Notes: generated by a model from the sequence alone, not told the origin. Shown: positions 27,214 to 37,179, counted from the first letter of the stretch. The stretch: DNA of 50,648 nucleotides from CAVQBP01 sp964448105 (GCA_964448105.1 CAYUVK010000026.1:1-50648), one strand, 5' to 3'. Made by a program: numbers and translations.

Positions 27214-28002
27214 TTATTTTTTGGAAGTAATTTCCCCGGCAAGCCCTTCATACTCTGTTAAATCCGCATCAATAGAACCAATAACAACTTTAGTTTTTAC
27301 TTTAACAGGAATTTTTAAATTATCATCGGTGAGCCATACCAAAATATTCCCTTCACTTTTAAATAAACCGCCTTCCTGGACCAAAGGTTCTACAATTATG
27401 CAATTAAAAGTACCGGCGGGAACCTCAACCTTCTCTTTACCCAGGTACCTGACATCAAGATCGTATACTTTATCTTTATAAAAATTCTTTAGATGGATTC
27501 TATCATTAATTTTCATATTGGAATAATCTAAAGTCCTGGCATAGTAAAATGCAGAAAGAATATCATTCACATATTTAGGAATATCATATTCCCCTTCAGT
27601 TGTTTTTGCCTTTCCTCTTCTTTGATCAAAAAATGCAGAAAAATCTCGGCTGTAACCACCTTCCCTCACGTGCTGTTCAAACCGCCATGGGAAAAGTCCC
27701 TGTACATCAATGTATGTTTCATACCTATCCCGGACTTTAAAAATCCAATCAAAGCTCGGCACTGAATTAACTTGAAAAGCAACACGATATACTTCTCTGC
27801 CTGATATACTTTTGATTTCCGGAATTTGCATTGTTGCAACACCGGCAGTTACAAAACCATACTTTATATCGAAGGTTAACTTCTCACCAACCTTAAAAGC
27901 TTTGTTTTCAATTGTTCTAAATTCTTCTTTTTTCTTGTCTTTATCTGAAGCAAACAATGGAAGAAAAAATATGAAATAACAGAATAAAATTTTCTTAAAC
28001 AT
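27214..28002 (-). CDS. DUF3108-domain secreted protein
   Basis: The product is about 262 residues with a signal peptide (MFKKILFCYFIFFLPLFAS) and a DUF3108 domain (about 30-255), a beta-rich periplasmic fold without a known activity. The segment FKVGEKLTFDIKYGFVTAGV near residue 38 is family-typical. The start is set at 28000-28002 because a GGAGA ribosome-binding site lies just upstream; a longer frame with two more ATGs would place extra residues before the signal peptide. It overlaps the end of the GT9 gene by eight bases, which suggests coupling and a role at the cell envelope. Confidence 0.85.
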   Translation of the reverse strand: MFKKILFCYFIFFLPLFASDKDKKKEEFRTIENKAFKVGEKLTFDIKYGFVTAGVATMQIPEIKSISGREVYRVAFQVNSVPSFDWIFKVRDRYETYIDVQGLFPWRFEQHVREGGYSRDFSAFFDQRRGKAKTTEGEYDIPKYVNDILSAFYYARTLDYSNMKINDRIHLKNFYKDKVYDLDVRYLGKEKVEVPAGTFNCIIVEPLVQEGGLFKSEGNILVWLTDDNLKIPVKVKTKVVIGSIDADLTEYEGLAGEITSKK

Positions 28003-29050
28003 TATGTTCTCCATTATCAAAAATAAGATTATATATTTTATCTATTTCTGCAGCAATATCCGACACTTGAATACTATTCATACACTCAGATTTTAAACAC
28101 TGTTCCCTTTCACAATCAGAGCATTCGATTTTAGGCGAGAATATTACTTTTTTGTTGGAATAAGGCCCCCATCTTTTAGCGGAACACGCCAGTAAATTCG
28201 GATAAAAACCAATGGTATATTTACCAAGTGCGGCAGCTATATGAAGAGGTCCTGTAGAATTGGCAACAAATATATCTGTTTTATTAATTAAAGCAATTAA
28301 TTCAGATAAATTAAGCAACCCGGTAAAATTTTTAATTTTATCATTTATTTTCAAATTATTGCAAATATCAATTTCATCTTTACTTCCGGTTATTAATATT
28401 TGAAATTTATTTTTTTTTAAAAGTACTTCCACTAGTTCTTTAAATTTATTTAACGGCAGATCAACTGCACTTCCCCCGCTGCCGGGATGAACAATTATAA
28501 CCGGTTCATCAAAATTTATATCATGATTTTTTAATAGGTTTTCTATCTTTTCATTGCTTTCTTTATTTATTGAAAGATTAAAATTTACTGACTCCGGATT
28601 AACTTTTTCATTTATACCCAATGCTTTTAACAAATTAACATTATATTCAAGTTCATGTCTTTCCGCATATTTTCTATGTTCATAAATTTTATTATTAAAT
28701 AGAAGCGAATACCAGCGATAACCTGTGCCAATTCTATTTTTAATACTACATAAAAAAATAATTAACGAAGTTTGAAAAGTCGGGTAAACAATTATGCATG
28801 AATCAAAATTTAAACTTTTTATTAATTCAACATTTTTCAGAATTGGAATTTTCCCGTTCAATTCATGAAGTATAATCGTATTATCAATAAACGGATGATT
28901 CTCAAGTAGATCTTTAGTATAATTTCTAACTAGGAATGTAATTTTGCATTCCGGGTAATATTTTTTAATTATTTGGGCAAGCGGAAGGGATAAGACAACA
29001 TCACCAATTCTATCAGTCCTTACAATTAAGAGATTTTTAGGGTTAATCAT
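27995..29050 (-). CDS. Glycosyltransferase family 9 (heptosyltransferase-like)
   Basis: This 351-residue protein is a GT-B-fold transferase of family 9, which adds heptose or another sugar to the lipopolysaccharide core. The N-terminus LLIVRTDRIGDVVLSLPLAQ is diagnostic, as are VIIVHPGSGGSA near residue 185 and ANSTGPLHIAAALGK near 268. It has a cysteine-rich stretch (CSDCEREQCLKSEC) near residue 313 before the C-terminus. It overlaps the glycosylase gene by four bases and the DUF3108 gene by eight. Which sugar it transfers is unknown. Confidence 0.92.
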   Translation of the reverse strand: MINPKNLLIVRTDRIGDVVLSLPLAQIIKKYYPECKITFLVRNYTKDLLENHPFIDNTIILHELNGKIPILKNVELIKSLNFDSCIIVYPTFQTSLIIFLCSIKNRIGTGYRWYSLLFNNKIYEHRKYAERHELEYNVNLLKALGINEKVNPESVNFNLSINKESNEKIENLLKNHDINFDEPVIIVHPGSGGSAVDLPLNKFKELVEVLLKKNKFQILITGSKDEIDICNNLKINDKIKNFTGLLNLSELIALINKTDIFVANSTGPLHIAAALGKYTIGFYPNLLACSAKRWGPYSNKKVIFSPKIECSDCEREQCLKSECMNSIQVSDIAAEIDKIYNLIFDNGEHNV

Positions 29051-29658
29051 TTCCTTGAAATATACTGATTGTTTTTAATAAAAAAACGCCACGGCAGATG
29101 AACCGATTTTTTTATTCCTATTCTTTGTGAAGTTCCAATTTCTTCTTCCTTCAATTTTTTACTATCAAGAATGTAGATTTCATCACCCGTAAGATCAATT
29201 CCATAATGTTTTTTTGTAATTGAAAAAGCCTGGCAGGTTTTTCCAGGACCGCTTGTTAAATTAAATTTTTCTTTTTCATTTTTTAATTTCCTGCCAAATC
29301 GGTTTTTAATCATAATATCCTCACCCGCTAAAGGCTCCACTGCCCTGATTAAAACAGCTGTACCTTTCCCGATATCGCCTGTAACAACGTTGCAACAGAA
29401 ATGATTCCCGTAAGTAAAGTAAACATAAAAAAATCCACCTTCACCAAACATAATTTCATTTCGCTTTGTTTTCCCCACAAAAGTATGTGCAGCTTCATCA
29501 ATTTCACCATTGTATGCTTCCACTTCTACTATTTTACCTGAAAGAATTATTCCATCTTCATTCTTAACAAGAATTTTTCCCAATAATTCTATGGCAACTG
29601 TTAATACATCGCGGGTATAAAATTTCCTCGTAAGTTTTTTATTTGGAACTAATTTCAT
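29047..29658 (-). CDS. 3-methyladenine (alkyladenine) DNA glycosylase
   Basis: This 203-residue protein is of the AAG/MPG family, which removes alkylated purines from DNA in base excision repair. The family core is clear: GKIVEVEAYNGEIDEAAH near residue 41, with the catalytic Glu, then TFVGKTKRN, the substrate pocket YFTYGNHFCCNVVTG, and LIRAVEPLAGEDIM. Length is normal. It is translationally coupled to the GT9 gene by an ATGA overlap. The pairing with envelope genes is probably operon convenience. Confidence 0.94.
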   Translation of the reverse strand: MKLVPNKKLTRKFYTRDVLTVAIELLGKILVKNEDGIILSGKIVEVEAYNGEIDEAAHTFVGKTKRNEIMFGEGGFFYVYFTYGNHFCCNVVTGDIGKGTAVLIRAVEPLAGEDIMIKNRFGRKLKNEKEKFNLTSGPGKTCQAFSITKKHYGIDLTGDEIYILDSKKLKEEEIGTSQRIGIKKSVHLPWRFFIKNNQYISRK

Positions 29659-29775
29659 ATAAGAAAATTAAATCTTTTTTGAAGAAAGATAAATATAAGA
29701 AAGTGAATTAATAGAAAGGAAATAAATTTTAACTAATGATGCTTTACCCCGTTTAATGTAAAATTGAAACGGAAA

Positions 29776-30483
29776 TTAACCCAATTTGCTTTTCAACTCT
29801 TCAATCTTTTTTGAGTAATAATCAATTTTTTCCGGATGTTTTTCTTTAAGGAGATTATAAATATCGATAGCTTCTTTATATTCTCCCTGTGAAATATAAA
29901 TTTTTGCAAGTGTTTCAGAAATGATAATATTTTTTCCGAAAGATTTTTCCTGTTCGATTCTTTCAACTAATGGACTATTTTGTGTTTCGGGAGAAATTTC
30001 TTTTACAAGATCACCTAATTTTTTATCAATCGGCAAAGGTTTAGGTTCTAATTTTTCTTCTTTTTCAAACGATACTTCTTTTTTTACTTCTTTTGGTACC
30101 TCTTTTACTACTTCTTTTTCAATTTTGCTTTCATTAGAAAAACCCAATGAAATTTTATTTTTTATATTTTCTATTTCATTTAAGTAAAAGCCGTAAGTTT
30201 TCCGAGAAGGGATTAAATCACTTCCTTTTTTAATATTTTCAATTGCAATACTATAGTCCCCTTTTAGTGCAAATATTTTTCCCAAAAGTAAATAAGGTGC
30301 AGCATAGTTTGGAAAGTCTTTTATACCCTTAGTTAAAATTTCTATAGCATCATCTAAATTTTTTTTCTCCAGCTCATAATCGGCTTTTCTAACAAAGAGA
30401 GGGGTAGTTTTATTATAGGAAAAAATAAAGTCTACTTTATCCTGGAATGGTAAATCATTAATGTTTTCTTCAGAATCAATCAT
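29776..30483 (-). CDS. Tetratricopeptide-repeat protein
   Basis: This 235-residue protein has two TPR regions (about 25-110 and 190-230) separated by a charged, Lys/Glu/Pro-rich linker (about 118-170). It has no signal peptide and is probably cytosolic. TPR proteins act as scaffolds. It starts with a one-base overlap (TAATG) after the CESA-like glycosyltransferase gene, suggesting a linked role, perhaps in assembling a polysaccharide machine; this is only an inference. No recognisable enzyme domain is present. Confidence 0.8.
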   Translation of the reverse strand: MIDSEENINDLPFQDKVDFIFSYNKTTPLFVRKADYELEKKNLDDAIEILTKGIKDFPNYAAPYLLLGKIFALKGDYSIAIENIKKGSDLIPSRKTYGFYLNEIENIKNKISLGFSNESKIEKEVVKEVPKEVKKEVSFEKEEKLEPKPLPIDKKLGDLVKEISPETQNSPLVERIEQEKSFGKNIIISETLAKIYISQGEYKEAIDIYNLLKEKHPEKIDYYSKKIEELKSKLG

Positions 30484-31934
30484 TAGTGCTTGCCGATTGC
30501 ATGTTTAATAGATGTTAAAGAAACAAATGCAAAACCGGTAAAAAATAAAATTTGAAAAGGAAGGGCAGCTATTTCAGCAAAGTAAACCGACGAAACAATT
30601 CCTATTAAACAATAAACCGCCATTATCAATTCAACGATTACCGAAAGACCTAATTTGTTATTTAAATAACGTTTCCCAACCCATGAATCTTTATTGCTTT
30701 CAACTCTAAATTTTGGCGTCCGCACAAATTCACTTTTTCTATTCAATAAACCTTCAACTACTGCGCGGGAATTATTAACTGCAAAACCCATACTTCCTGC
30801 CATAAATAAGGGGAAGAGGACAATCTTCTTTCTCCAATCACTACGTACATCTTTCTGCGAATACAAATAAAATAAAAAGGAACTTACAAAAGCCAGCACA
30901 AATAATGAAAGTATGGCAAAATATGCTTCGTGAGAACCGCTGTTTTTTATAAAAATTAAAGGAACATTCAGGATAGCTGCAAGAAGTATAAAAGGAAATA
31001 CAATATTGTTAGTTAGATGAAATGTTGACTGTAGTTTAACTCTTAAAGGAACATTTGATTTCCAAACCAGGGGAAGAATTTTTTTTGCAGTTTCAATTGC
31101 ACCTTTTGTCCATCTGAATTGCTGATTTTTTAGAGCATTTATTTCAGACGGCAGTTCAGCGGGAGAAGTAAAATCTTTTAAGAAAATAAATTTCCATCCG
31201 TTTAATTGAGCCCTGTAGCTTAAATCAAGATCTTCGGTTAGAGTATCATCCTGCCAATTACCGGCATCTTCAATACATTTTCTTTTCCAAACGCCGCCTG
31301 TTCCATTAAAATTAATAAAGAAACCTGCTTTATTTCTAACAGATTGTTCAATCACAAAATGTCCGTCAAGTGCGAGAGCTTGAGCTCTAGTTAAGAGAGA
31401 AAAATCCCCGTTTAAATGTTCCCATCTTGTTTGTACCATTCCGACTTTTTCGTCGGTAAAAAATGAGAGGGTTTTCTTAAGAAAATTTTTATTCGGTATA
31501 AAATCAGCGTCAAAGATTGCAATAAAATCACCTTTAGCGGTTTTCATCCCCTCCTTTAATGCACCAGCTTTAAAACCTTTTCTAGTATTCCTTCTTACAT
31601 GAACAATATTAAATCCTTCTTTTTGCTTTTGTGCAATCATTTTTGCAGCAACATTAACAGTTTCATCTGTAGAATCATCGAGTACTTGAATTTCCATAAA
31701 TTCTTTTGGATAATCTATTGTGCAGATTGCATTAATTAATCTTTCTACAACATACAATTCATTATACAATGGGAGCTGAATAGTTACCATTGAATTCGTA
31801 TTTATATTTTCATCAGGAATATGCTTAACTTCCTTGTATTTCTTATGATAGTAAAGCATAATAAAGCCATGACTTCCAAAAACAAAAAGAATAAACAAAG
31901 AAATGAAATATCCAATTAAGACAATTTCGTCCAT
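30483..31934 (-). CDS. CESA-like family 2 glycosyltransferase
   Basis: This 483-residue inner-membrane protein is a processive GT2 enzyme related to cellulose and mannan synthases. Helices flank a cytosolic catalytic domain: DDSTDETV near residue 85, IFDADFIPN near 138, TLTEDLDLSYRAQ near 230 and NQQFRWTKGA near 270, giving the D,D,D,QxxRW set. One helix precedes the domain and four or more follow. Homologues annotated as glucomannan-type or cellulose-synthase-like transferases have the same layout. The polysaccharide is unknown; no PilZ domain or hydrolase is adjacent. A TPR gene overlaps its end and lptE lies upstream. Confidence 0.9.
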   Translation of the reverse strand: MDEIVLIGYFISLFILFVFGSHGFIMLYYHKKYKEVKHIPDENINTNSMVTIQLPLYNELYVVERLINAICTIDYPKEFMEIQVLDDSTDETVNVAAKMIAQKQKEGFNIVHVRRNTRKGFKAGALKEGMKTAKGDFIAIFDADFIPNKNFLKKTLSFFTDEKVGMVQTRWEHLNGDFSLLTRAQALALDGHFVIEQSVRNKAGFFINFNGTGGVWKRKCIEDAGNWQDDTLTEDLDLSYRAQLNGWKFIFLKDFTSPAELPSEINALKNQQFRWTKGAIETAKKILPLVWKSNVPLRVKLQSTFHLTNNIVFPFILLAAILNVPLIFIKNSGSHEAYFAILSLFVLAFVSSFLFYLYSQKDVRSDWRKKIVLFPLFMAGSMGFAVNNSRAVVEGLLNRKSEFVRTPKFRVESNKDSWVGKRYLNNKLGLSVIVELIMAVYCLIGIVSSVYFAEIAALPFQILFFTGFAFVSLTSIKHAIGKH

Positions 31935-31966
31935 TATATTTTTATGCCCTCAAATTATTAAGTTTA

Positions 31967-32506
31967 CTACCAGCCGGAAACTACATCCAAAAGAATATCA
32001 TCACTTATTTTATCTATTGCATTTTGAATTGCGTCATTTCGATCATTTATGCTTCCACCGGGTGGATAATCCCCATATTCAGAAAAATTCTTTTCAAAAA
32101 TTGTTTTTCTTTTAACAAGATCTCTATATGTTGCTTGAACTGAAATTGTAATTCTTCTTGAAGCAACTTGCTCTCCGGCAGTAATAATAGTTGGTGCATC
32201 AGTTAATGAAATAATCGAACAATTTAATATAGCATTTGCTTTATTCTTTTCTGTGACCTGTAATGTATTATCATCAATAAATTTTTGAATAAGTGAATTT
32301 GTTAACATTTCACTTAGTCCTGGTTGACCGGAACCACTCCTATCTTCAGAAATTGGAATAGCAATTGATTTCAAATGCTCAGGAACCGAAGCTCCTGTAA
32401 AAGAATAAGAAAAACAGCCATTAAAATTAATTACACTTACAATGATAAACAAGAAAAGAATTAACTTATAAAAGAGTTGCTTTGTTTTTAGTTCAAATTT
32501 TAACAT
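31967..32506 (-). CDS. lptE: LptE-family LPS-assembly lipoprotein
   Basis: This 179-residue lipoprotein resembles the LptE family (PF04390), which plugs the LptD barrel and helps to deliver lipopolysaccharide to the surface. A signal with a lipobox ends near Cys31 (NFNGC), followed by FSYSFTGASVPEHLKSIAIP, the typical opening of Bacteroidota/Chlorobi LptE. The middle has NSLIQKFIDDNTLQV. It lies between the sigma-54 activator gene and the GT2 gene on the minus strand with short gaps (26 and 32 bases), so the three may be co-transcribed. Confidence 0.87.
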   Translation of the reverse strand: MLKFELKTKQLFYKLILFLFIIVSVINFNGCFSYSFTGASVPEHLKSIAIPISEDRSGSGQPGLSEMLTNSLIQKFIDDNTLQVTEKNKANAILNCSIISLTDAPTIITAGEQVASRRITISVQATYRDLVKRKTIFEKNFSEYGDYPPGGSINDRNDAIQNAIDKISDDILLDVVSGW

Positions 32507-32532
32507 TTAATGAGATAAAAAATTAAATAATT

Positions 32533-33633
32533 TCAAAGTTCATATTCTTTTATTTTCCTATACAAGGTCCGTTCACTAATTTTTAACATTTTCGCAGCAT
32601 CTCTTTTATTTCCTCTTGTGTAACTTAAGGCATTTTTAATTGCTTCTTTTTCCAATTCATCAAGTGGAACAATTTCTTCCGAGTGATTATTTCCCTGAGT
32701 AATTATTTCATTTTGATTATGATAGATAAGATCTTTTAACTCAATAATATCTTTTTTTATTTCGAATAAAGCCCTGTATAATAATTCCCTGTCTACTTCT
32801 TCAGGAGATCTTTTTAAATAAACCGGAAGATTTCTTTGCGGTGAATCTTTTTTATCTTCGCTTAAAAGACCTAAAAATGATACAGCATCTAATCTATCAT
32901 TCCTATTTAAAGCCAAAGCAGTTTCTATTGTATTTTTTAATTCTCTAATATTTCCCGGCCACGGATATTCTTTTAATAGCTCCAAAGCATCGGCAGTTAT
33001 TTCAGGTACTTTCATATGATTTAATTCTGCATATTGCGAAGCAAAATTAGAAGCCAATTCCTCAATATCCCCTTTCCTGCTCCGTAACGGAGGAATGCTT
33101 AAAGTTACCGCTTTCAGCCTAAAATAAAGATCTTTTCTGAATTTTTTTGCATCAACTTCATCCTGCAGGTTTTTATTTGTTGCCGCAATAATTCTAACAT
33201 CAACTTTAGTAACGGTTTCCGCACCAATTCGCATAAATTCTTTAGTTTCCAAAACCCTTAAAAGCTTTACCTGCGTTGTTAACGGCATTTCAGCAATTTC
33301 ATCCAAAAAAAGAGTACCGCCGTCAGCTATTTCAAAATAACCTTTTCTGCTTTCGACAGCACCTGTAAAAGAACCTTTTTTATGGCCAAAAAGTTCGCTT
33401 TCAAGTAATCCCTCCGGTATAGCGCCGCAATTTACAGTAACCAATTGTTTATCAGCTCTATTACTGTAATTATGCATTGCCTGTGCAAAAATCTCTTTTC
33501 CTACTCCGCTTTCACCATAAATCAAAACTGAAATATCTGATTTGGCAACCTGCATTGTTATGTCAACAAGATCATTTATTTCTTTGGAATTTCCTATTAT
33601 TCCAAACTCTTTTTTAAACTGATCAATCGTCAT
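32533..33633 (-). CDS. Sigma-54-dependent transcriptional activator lacking a sensor domain
   Basis: This 366-residue bacterial enhancer-binding protein drives RpoN-dependent transcription. The AAA+ domain starts almost at the N-terminus: Walker A GESGVGKE (40-47), sigma-54 contact loop GSFTGA (87-92), Walker B GGTLFLDE (105-112) and the arginine-finger region FRKDLYFRLKAV. The C-terminus has a Fis-type helix-turn-helix (RDAAKMLKISERTLYRKI). There is no receiver, GAF or PAS domain, so activity must be set by amount, partner binding or metabolites. The loop is GSFTGA in place of the common GAFTGA. It heads the run towards lptE and faces the TonB receptor gene across 340 bases. Confidence 0.94.
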   Translation of the reverse strand: MTIDQFKKEFGIIGNSKEINDLVDITMQVAKSDISVLIYGESGVGKEIFAQAMHNYSNRADKQLVTVNCGAIPEGLLESELFGHKKGSFTGAVESRKGYFEIADGGTLFLDEIAEMPLTTQVKLLRVLETKEFMRIGAETVTKVDVRIIAATNKNLQDEVDAKKFRKDLYFRLKAVTLSIPPLRSRKGDIEELASNFASQYAELNHMKVPEITADALELLKEYPWPGNIRELKNTIETALALNRNDRLDAVSFLGLLSEDKKDSPQRNLPVYLKRSPEEVDRELLYRALFEIKKDIIELKDLIYHNQNEIITQGNNHSEEIVPLDELEKEAIKNALSYTRGNKRDAAKMLKISERTLYRKIKEYEL

Positions 33634-33973
33634 TTCAACTAAATTATTTTCTTAAAGACTTGGTTATAAATAAAATAAAAACAGTGTTTAAATATATCAT
33701 ATTTTATTGCTTAATTAAAGAATTAAGTGTGAAGATAAGAACAAACAAGATTTTTCATTACAATAATGCAAAAAGTTGAGTAAGCTAAATTTTACGGGTA
33801 AAAATTTTACCCTATTTATTTTGCTTATTTCTTCAACAATCTTTATTGAATAAATGAAAATTTTTATATTTTTATTGTTAAAACTTTTATTGCCTTCTGT
33901 TTATTGGGGGGGAAAAATTGGTTTTTAATAGATTATGAATTTCTAATTTATTTTTTCCGGTTTTAATAATTTA
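33634..33973. promoter_or_regulatory. Divergent intergenic region with a 17-base palindrome
   Basis: This 340-base gap between the sigma-54 activator (minus) and the TonB receptor (plus) is AT-rich and must hold both promoters. A perfect inverted repeat (arms GGGTAAAA and TTTTACCC around one base) lies at 33796-33812 and is a candidate operator. A G-run (33907-33913) precedes the receptor gene by about 60 bases. No convincing sigma-54 (-24/-12) element could be placed. No small gene is visible. Confidence 0.4.
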
Positions 33974-36223
33974 ATGTATTTCTCAAAAAACATCCTCTTT
34001 TACATATTAATTTCTCTCATATTTTGGCTGTCGAATACATTTTTAATCGCTCAGGAAAAAGGGATTTTAAAAGGAACAGTAGTTGATTCGTCAAACGGCG
34101 AAGCACTTCCTTTTAGTAATGTATTTATTAAAGAGATAAATAGAGGAACTTCAACAAATGCAAATGGATTTTTTGTAATTCCCGGCATCCCTGCTCCGCA
34201 AAAATATATAATAATAGTTTCTTATGTGGGCTATAGTTCAAAAGAAATGGATGTTATAGTATTACCGAATAAAACTACCAGCATAAAAGTAGAGCTTTCG
34301 CCATCAAGCATAACCCTCCAAGCCATAGAAAAAATTGGCGAAAGAATTATAGAAAAAAACGCTACAGATCTAGGACTCCAAAGAATAACGGCTAAAGAGT
34401 TCGAAATGCTTCCCCAGGGAGTTGAGACGGATATTTTTCGTTCCCTTCAATATTTGCCGGGTGTGCAATCTACCGGTGATGTTTCTGCAAGATATTATGT
34501 GCGAGGAAGCCCCAGCAATGAAAACCTTGTACTTATAAATGGAATAACAATTTATAATCCTTTTCATGCTTTCGGAATTTTTAGTGTTATTGATCCTGAT
34601 ATGATAAACAGCGTTGAATTTTATAAAGGAGGATTTACAACCGAGTATGGTGAAAGGCTTTCATCTATTTTAAACATAATAACCAAAGACGGTAATAAAA
34701 ACAGGTTTGGTGCCGAAGCCAGCGCAAGCTTTCTTACCGGGAAGGCATTAATTGAAGGTCCAATTCCATATGGCTCCTTTATAGTTACCGGGAGAAAAAG
34801 TTTTTCAACTCAAATTTTAAAAAAATTTCTAAACGATCAGTCGGCTCCCATCAATTTTTATGATGCATCATTCAAATTAAATTATTCTAATCCGGATTTC
34901 ATTAAAGGTTCCAGGTTCAGTATTAATGGATTTATAAGCGGGGATAGATTATTAAACAGCAATCCTACAATTGAAAATATTGACTGGTATAACAATGTAC
35001 TCGGATTTAAATGGTCGCAAACTACAGACTCGCCGCTTTTCTATGAGATGGGTTTATCATATAGTAATTTTTCCGGTAATGTTGATCCGAAATTAAGCGG
35101 TGCTAAACCTGAAAATAATAACCTTGACGATATTTCATACTCTATGGACTTACATTACATTTATGAAAGCAAAGATGAGCTTGGCGTTGGATTTCTATTG
35201 AAAAACATAAACTCCCAGTTATACCTGCAGAACTCAACCGGGGCAGTGAGTGATTTATCAGCACAGGGAACTAGTTTAAGCATTTATGCAAAATATAAAT
35301 TCCTTAGGTATGCAAATTTTGGAGCAGATTTTGGAACAAGAATAGATCCAATAGCACTGTCTGCATCGGAAGCAGGAGCATATTTATTTGAACCCCGGGT
35401 GAGCTTAACTTATGTAGCATACCCAGGAATTACAATCAAAGGCGCATGGGGACTTTACCAGCAAGAATTAACTACTTTATCTGATGAAAACCAGGTAATA
35501 TCTTTATTTGAACCTTGGATAATTGCCCCTCCTTATTTAAAGCCGGCAAATGCAATACATTATACAATCGGGCTTGACGTCAATTTTCTGGATTACTATA
35601 ATATTAATATACAGGGATATTATAAAGTTTTACAAAACATTGCGACCTTAAATGATCAAAAAGTTTTATCCAGTCAAAATGATTTGCTCTCTGCTTCGGG
35701 CGAATCTTACGGCTGGGAATTTATGTTCAAGTATCTCCATAATCCTATAAGTTTTACAGGTTCTTATTCCCTGGGTTGGGCCTACAAAAATTTGGATGGC
35801 TGGTTATATTATCCCAGGTATGATATTAGACATTCAGTTAGTTTGCTGTTAGGTTTTAATTTTGGCGGGGGTTGGAATATTTCTGCAACTTGGATTTTTA
35901 ACTCGGGTCTTCCTTTTACCCAAAACATGGGATATTATGATAAATTTTATTTTCAGGATTTCTATTCCAACTGGCAGATCTATGAAGGTTATTATCCTTA
36001 TTCCCTTCTTGCAGATAAAGACCTGGGAAGACTTCCTTCATACCACCGGCTGGATTTAAGCTTATCAAAAGATTTCTCATTTGATTTCCTTGATTTAAAT
36101 TTTGATTTCAGCGTTTTAAATGTCTATAACAGGAAAAATATTTTTTATTTTAAAAGAACTACGGGTGAAAGAGTCAATATGCTTCCTATTTTGCCAACTG
36201 CAACAATAAAAATTAAGATATGA
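33974..36223 (+). CDS. TonB-dependent receptor with carboxypeptidase-like N-domain
   Basis: This 749-residue outer-membrane receptor has a signal peptide (about 1-27), a CarboxypepD_reg-like domain (about 32-115: GTVVDSSNGEALPFSNVFI), a plug domain (about 125-235: QYLPGVQSTGD, YYVRGSPSNENLVLINGI, EYGERLSSILNI) and a large beta-barrel to the C-terminus. The layout matches TonB receptors of Bacteroidota-like organisms paired with DUF4249 proteins, which is what follows (four-base ATGA overlap). The substrate is unknown; siderophores, cofactors or oligosaccharides are all possible. It lies opposite a sigma-54 activator but regulation by it is unproven. Confidence 0.92.
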   Translation: MYFSKNILFYILISLIFWLSNTFLIAQEKGILKGTVVDSSNGEALPFSNVFIKEINRGTSTNANGFFVIPGIPAPQKYIIIVSYVGYSSKEMDVIVLPNKTTSIKVELSPSSITLQAIEKIGERIIEKNATDLGLQRITAKEFEMLPQGVETDIFRSLQYLPGVQSTGDVSARYYVRGSPSNENLVLINGITIYNPFHAFGIFSVIDPDMINSVEFYKGGFTTEYGERLSSILNIITKDGNKNRFGAEASASFLTGKALIEGPIPYGSFIVTGRKSFSTQILKKFLNDQSAPINFYDASFKLNYSNPDFIKGSRFSINGFISGDRLLNSNPTIENIDWYNNVLGFKWSQTTDSPLFYEMGLSYSNFSGNVDPKLSGAKPENNNLDDISYSMDLHYIYESKDELGVGFLLKNINSQLYLQNSTGAVSDLSAQGTSLSIYAKYKFLRYANFGADFGTRIDPIALSASEAGAYLFEPRVSLTYVAYPGITIKGAWGLYQQELTTLSDENQVISLFEPWIIAPPYLKPANAIHYTIGLDVNFLDYYNINIQGYYKVLQNIATLNDQKVLSSQNDLLSASGESYGWEFMFKYLHNPISFTGSYSLGWAYKNLDGWLYYPRYDIRHSVSLLLGFNFGGGWNISATWIFNSGLPFTQNMGYYDKFYFQDFYSNWQIYEGYYPYSLLADKDLGRLPSYHRLDLSLSKDFSFDFLDLNFDFSVLNVYNRKNIFYFKRTTGERVNMLPILPTATIKIKI

Positions 36224-37179
36224 AAAAGAATGTGTTATATATTTGTACTGCTCTTTTTATCTTAATAAATTATTCCTGTAATAATACCTTTGAGCCAAAT
36301 GCAGTATTTAGAGAGAGATATGTTTTAACGGGAATAATGCGAAGCGATACAACTCTTCAGATTGTTACTATTACTCATACATATAGGCCTGAGGGTACTA
36401 ACATAAATCCATATTCCTATACTGATGCACCATATGTAATAGGGGCTGAAGTTAACATGTGGTATAGAGAAAAATTATATGAATTAAGAGATACAACTCT
36501 AACAAGAATCGATACGACAAGGTATAATGAACCTGTTCATTGTTATTATGTAAATAATCTTAAACCTGCTTCAAACGAATATATTGATATTGAAGCCTTA
36601 TTACCGAATGGCTTATTGCTTCAATCTACAACCCTAACCCCTGCCGCTGATTCATTATCTTTTTTCGATTATAATAGTGATAAAGTTATCCCTAACCAGA
36701 GTTTAGACAACAATATTAATATTGCATGGAAACCCCTTGAAAAGGTTCTATATTCTCCCCGGATGGAAATTGTATACTTTAAATCCGGCGATCCTACAAA
36801 ATATTTAAAAGAAGTTCCGCTTTTTTATTATGATGATAACGGTATTTCTACACCGATTTTCCCAAAAGCAAGTTCTGCCAGTGCACTTACCGTAAACTTG
36901 TCAACAATTACCAGGGCTTTGCAGGAGATTTCGGCGGGAGATGAAAATAAAGATAATTATTCCATAGTGGAAATGAATGTAAATGTAATTGCATACGATC
37001 CGTTTTTATCATCATACTACTCCTCAATTCAGGCTCCGACAAACGGATTTGTGGTAACACTGGATGAACCGGATTATACAAACATCCAGGGAGGATATGG
37101 AATATTCGGTTCTTATATAAAAAGGGTTCATAGAATTACATTCACAGGTGATTATCTAAGTCAATTTGGATATCATTAA
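36220..37179 (+). CDS. DUF4249 lipoprotein, partner of the TonB receptor
   Basis: This 319-residue protein starts with a lipoprotein signal whose Cys20 follows LINYS (NYSC). It then shows the DUF4249 layout: TLQIVTITHTYRPEG and YVIGAEVNMWY early on, with a mid-region beta-sandwich. DUF4249 proteins commonly accompany TonB receptors in this group and are thought to be surface or periplasmic lids, without proven function. Its start overlaps the receptor stop by four bases (ATGA), making a coupled pair. No enzyme motif is seen. Confidence 0.85.
   Translation: MKKNVLYICTALFILINYSCNNTFEPNAVFRERYVLTGIMRSDTTLQIVTITHTYRPEGTNINPYSYTDAPYVIGAEVNMWYREKLYELRDTTLTRIDTTRYNEPVHCYYVNNLKPASNEYIDIEALLPNGLLLQSTTLTPAADSLSFFDYNSDKVIPNQSLDNNINIAWKPLEKVLYSPRMEIVYFKSGDPTKYLKEVPLFYYDDNGISTPIFPKASSASALTVNLSTITRALQEISAGDENKDNYSIVEMNVNVIAYDPFLSSYYSSIQAPTNGFVVTLDEPDYTNIQGGYGIFGSYIKRVHRITFTGDYLSQFGYH

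Noticed and set aside
33900..33930. Sigma-54 (-24/-12) promoter at the G-run before the TonB receptor gene
   Set aside because: The GG and GC elements with the right spacing could not be found.
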